Below are positions 4,333-5,442 of a stretch of DNA of 5,442 bases, piece by piece. How positions within the stretch are numbered: the first letter of the stretch is position 1; the number at the start of each line of letters is the position of its first letter. Made by a program: the position numbers and the translations under genes. This DNA comes from Actinomycetota bacterium (lineage in GTDB: Bacteria > Actinomycetota > CADDZG01 > JAHWKV01). The notes under the pieces were generated by a model. The model was given only the letters and a program-made list of their open reading frames with translations, ran no database searches and was not told the origin of the DNA. The stretch lies in contig JAHWKV010000096.1 in the NCBI GenBank assembly GCA_019347725.1, positions 1 through 5,442 of the forward strand, read 5' to 3'.

Positions 4333-5442
4333 TTAAGACTTAGCCAGGATCACCGAAACGTTGTGGCCGCCGAATCCGAAGGCGTTGGAGATGGCCGCGT
4401 CGACCTTGGCCTCCCTCGGCTTGTTGGCCACTATGTCCAGGTCGATGGCCGGATCCGGGGTCTCGTAATTGATGTTGGGGGGCAGGATCTGGTGCTTTAG
4501 CCCCAGTATCGTAGCCGCCGCTGCGGTCGTTGCGGCTGCTCCCAGTAGGTGCCCGGTCATCGATTTGGTCGACGAGACGGGCGGCGGCGAGTCACCGAAG
4601 ACTTTGCGGATGGCCTTGGTCTCGGCGATGTCACCCAGGTTTGTCGAGGTGCCGTGGGCGCTTATGTAGCCGATGTCCTGAGGCCGCAGGTCCGAGTCAT
4701 TCAGGGCCTGGTTCATGCATGAGGCAGCCCCCTCGCCCTCGGGGTGCGGCATCACAATGTGGTGGGCGTCGGCAGACAATCCATAGCCCATCACCTCTGC
4801 CAGTACGGGTGCACCGCGCTCGGTGGCCACGTCCATGGCCTCCAGGATCAGTACGGTGGCGCCCTCCGACATCACGAACCCGTCCCGGTCGGCATCAAAG
4901 GGCCGGGAGGCGTGCTCCGGATCATCGTTGCGCTTGGACAGCGCTCGGGCGGTGCAAAACGCCGCCAGTGACAGGGGAGTGAGCGAAGCCTCGGTCCCGC
5001 CGGTGATGATTATGTCGGCCGCACCGGAACGCAATAGGTCGACCGCGCGGGCGATGGCGTGCCCACTGGACGCGCAGGCGGTAACGGTGCAGTCGTTGGG
5101 TCCCTGAAACCCAAACTCGATGGCGATAGCTCCGGCGGCTGCGTTGGGGATCATCTTGGCGATAAGCTCCGGGCTTACAAAGCGCGGGCCTTTCTCGCCC
5201 AGCACGGTGTGTTCCTCCTCGGTGAGAGCGATACCGCCGATGCCCGAGCCGATGACCACGCAGGCTCCGATCGCCACATCCCGGCCGAGAGTCGCGTCTT
5301 CGGCGACCACCGCGCTCGGGTGCACGCCCGGCTTCGGGCGTTCCGGAGGGTAGAGGCGCGGAAGGAGGTCCGCCAGGGCCCTGTGGACATCGGGGACCAC
5401 GATGCGCGGTCCCTCGAATCCCTCTTCCGAGCGCAGGCTCTC
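4333..5442 (-). CDS. fabF: Beta-ketoacyl-ACP synthase II (FabF) fused in frame to an LpxD-like N-terminus; 5' end outside window
   Basis: FabF condenses malonyl-ACP with acyl-ACP in fatty acid elongation. Counting from a GTG at 5398-5400, residues 48-355 are a clear FabF: VVIGSGIGG, the nucleophile in VTACASSGH (Cys109, codon 5074-5076), SAHGTSTNLGD (His249), STKSMTGH (Lys279, His284) and the C-terminal NAFGFGGHN. All catalytic residues are intact. The roughly 100 residues that normally precede VVIGSG are absent. In their place is LpxD-like sequence (VPDVHRALADLLPRLYPPER, then GVHPSAVVAEDATLG and DVAIGACVVIG). The frame stays open to the right edge, so the GTG is not a trusted start. A protein lacking the FabF N-terminal part of the thiolase fold would probably not fold as a normal dimer. 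AcpS follows 21 bases downstream. The FabF identity of the body is certain; whether the fusion exists in the organism is doubtful. Confidence 0.85.
   Translation of the reverse strand, partial: ESLRSEEGFEGPRIVVPDVHRALADLLPRLYPPERPKPGVHPSAVVAEDATLGRDVAIGACVVIGSGIGGIALTEEEHTVLGEKGPRFVSPELIAKMIPNAAAGAIAIEFGFQGPNDCTVTACASSGHAIARAVDLLRSGAADIIITGGTEASLTPLSLAAFCTARALSKRNDDPEHASRPFDADRDGFVMSEGATVLILEAMDVATERGAPVLAEVMGYGLSADAHHIVMPHPEGEGAASCMNQALNDSDLRPQDIGYISAHGTSTNLGDIAETKAIRKVFGDSPPPVSSTKSMTGHLLGAAATTAAAATILGLKHQILPPNINYETPDPAIDLDIVANKPREAKVDAAISNAFGFGGHNVSVILAKS
5242..5442 (-). other. LpxD-like segment (UDP-3-O-acylglucosamine N-acyltransferase N-terminal part)
   Basis: The sequence to the right of about 5259 does not look like FabF. 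It reads a short alpha/beta segment (VPDVHRALADLLPRLYPPER) followed by the beginning of a left-handed beta-helix of hexapeptide repeats (GVHPSAVVAEDATLGRDVAI, then GACVVIG), the pattern at the junction of the N-terminal and hexapeptide domains of LpxD. LpxD adds the second acyl chain in lipid A synthesis, in bacteria with an outer membrane. Only about two to three repeat turns are present before the frame passes into FabF within a VVIGSG stretch (5242-5259). Confidence 0.7.

Noticed and set aside
4530..4982. Plus-strand open frame of 150 aa opposite fabF
   Set aside because: Arg/Pro/Ser-rich composition typical of an antisense shadow; fabF on the minus strand has intact catalytic motifs over the same bases.

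Overview
The window is GC-rich and gene-dense and looks like chromosomal DNA of an uncultured or poorly known high-GC bacterium. An actinobacterium-like host is my best guess. The reasons are a TANNNT -10 box only 8 bases before a start codon (a likely leaderless mRNA), weak or absent Shine-Dalgarno sequences before several genes, and the short archaeal/eukaryal-type prolyl-tRNA synthetase. None of these is decisive, and the LpxD-like fragment at the right end would not be expected in a monoderm actinobacterium.

Left part (1-1764, + strand): the 3' end of a small integral membrane protein of unknown function, then a complete proS (476 aa, class II, with C-terminal zinc-binding domain). The two are 14 bases apart and probably co-transcribed.

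Middle part (1807-3932, + strand): a run of small membrane proteins that looks accessory. It holds a PAP2-type phosphatase homologue with two altered catalytic-motif positions; a four-helix membrane protein whose last helix lies in another frame (apparent 1-base loss); a hairpin that may be a terminator; a strong -10 box; a 47-aa single-helix protein ending in an FSWQM motif; and an HTTM / vitamin K-dependent carboxylase-like membrane protein split into two overlapping frames. The split coincides with a short TCAA tandem repeat. Removing one 4-base unit restores a single 249-aa reading frame through the conserved AKLN segment.

Right part (3952-5442, - strand): fatty-acid synthesis genes, a beta-ketoacyl-ACP synthase II (FabF) followed 21 bases later by acpS (holo-ACP synthase), convergent with the HTTM-like gene. 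FabF needs ACP carrying the phosphopantetheine arm that AcpS installs, so the pair makes sense as an operon. The FabF frame is not normal: its first ~100 residues are absent and replaced, in frame, by sequence resembling the N-terminal part of LpxD (lipid A acyltransferase). The switch falls in a VVIGSG stretch plausible in both families. This is either a real gene fusion or, more probably, a join made during assembly close to the window's right end.

I see no rRNA, tRNA, CRISPR array, insertion sequence or phage gene. The most notable items are the LpxD/FabF chimera and the split HTTM-like locus.
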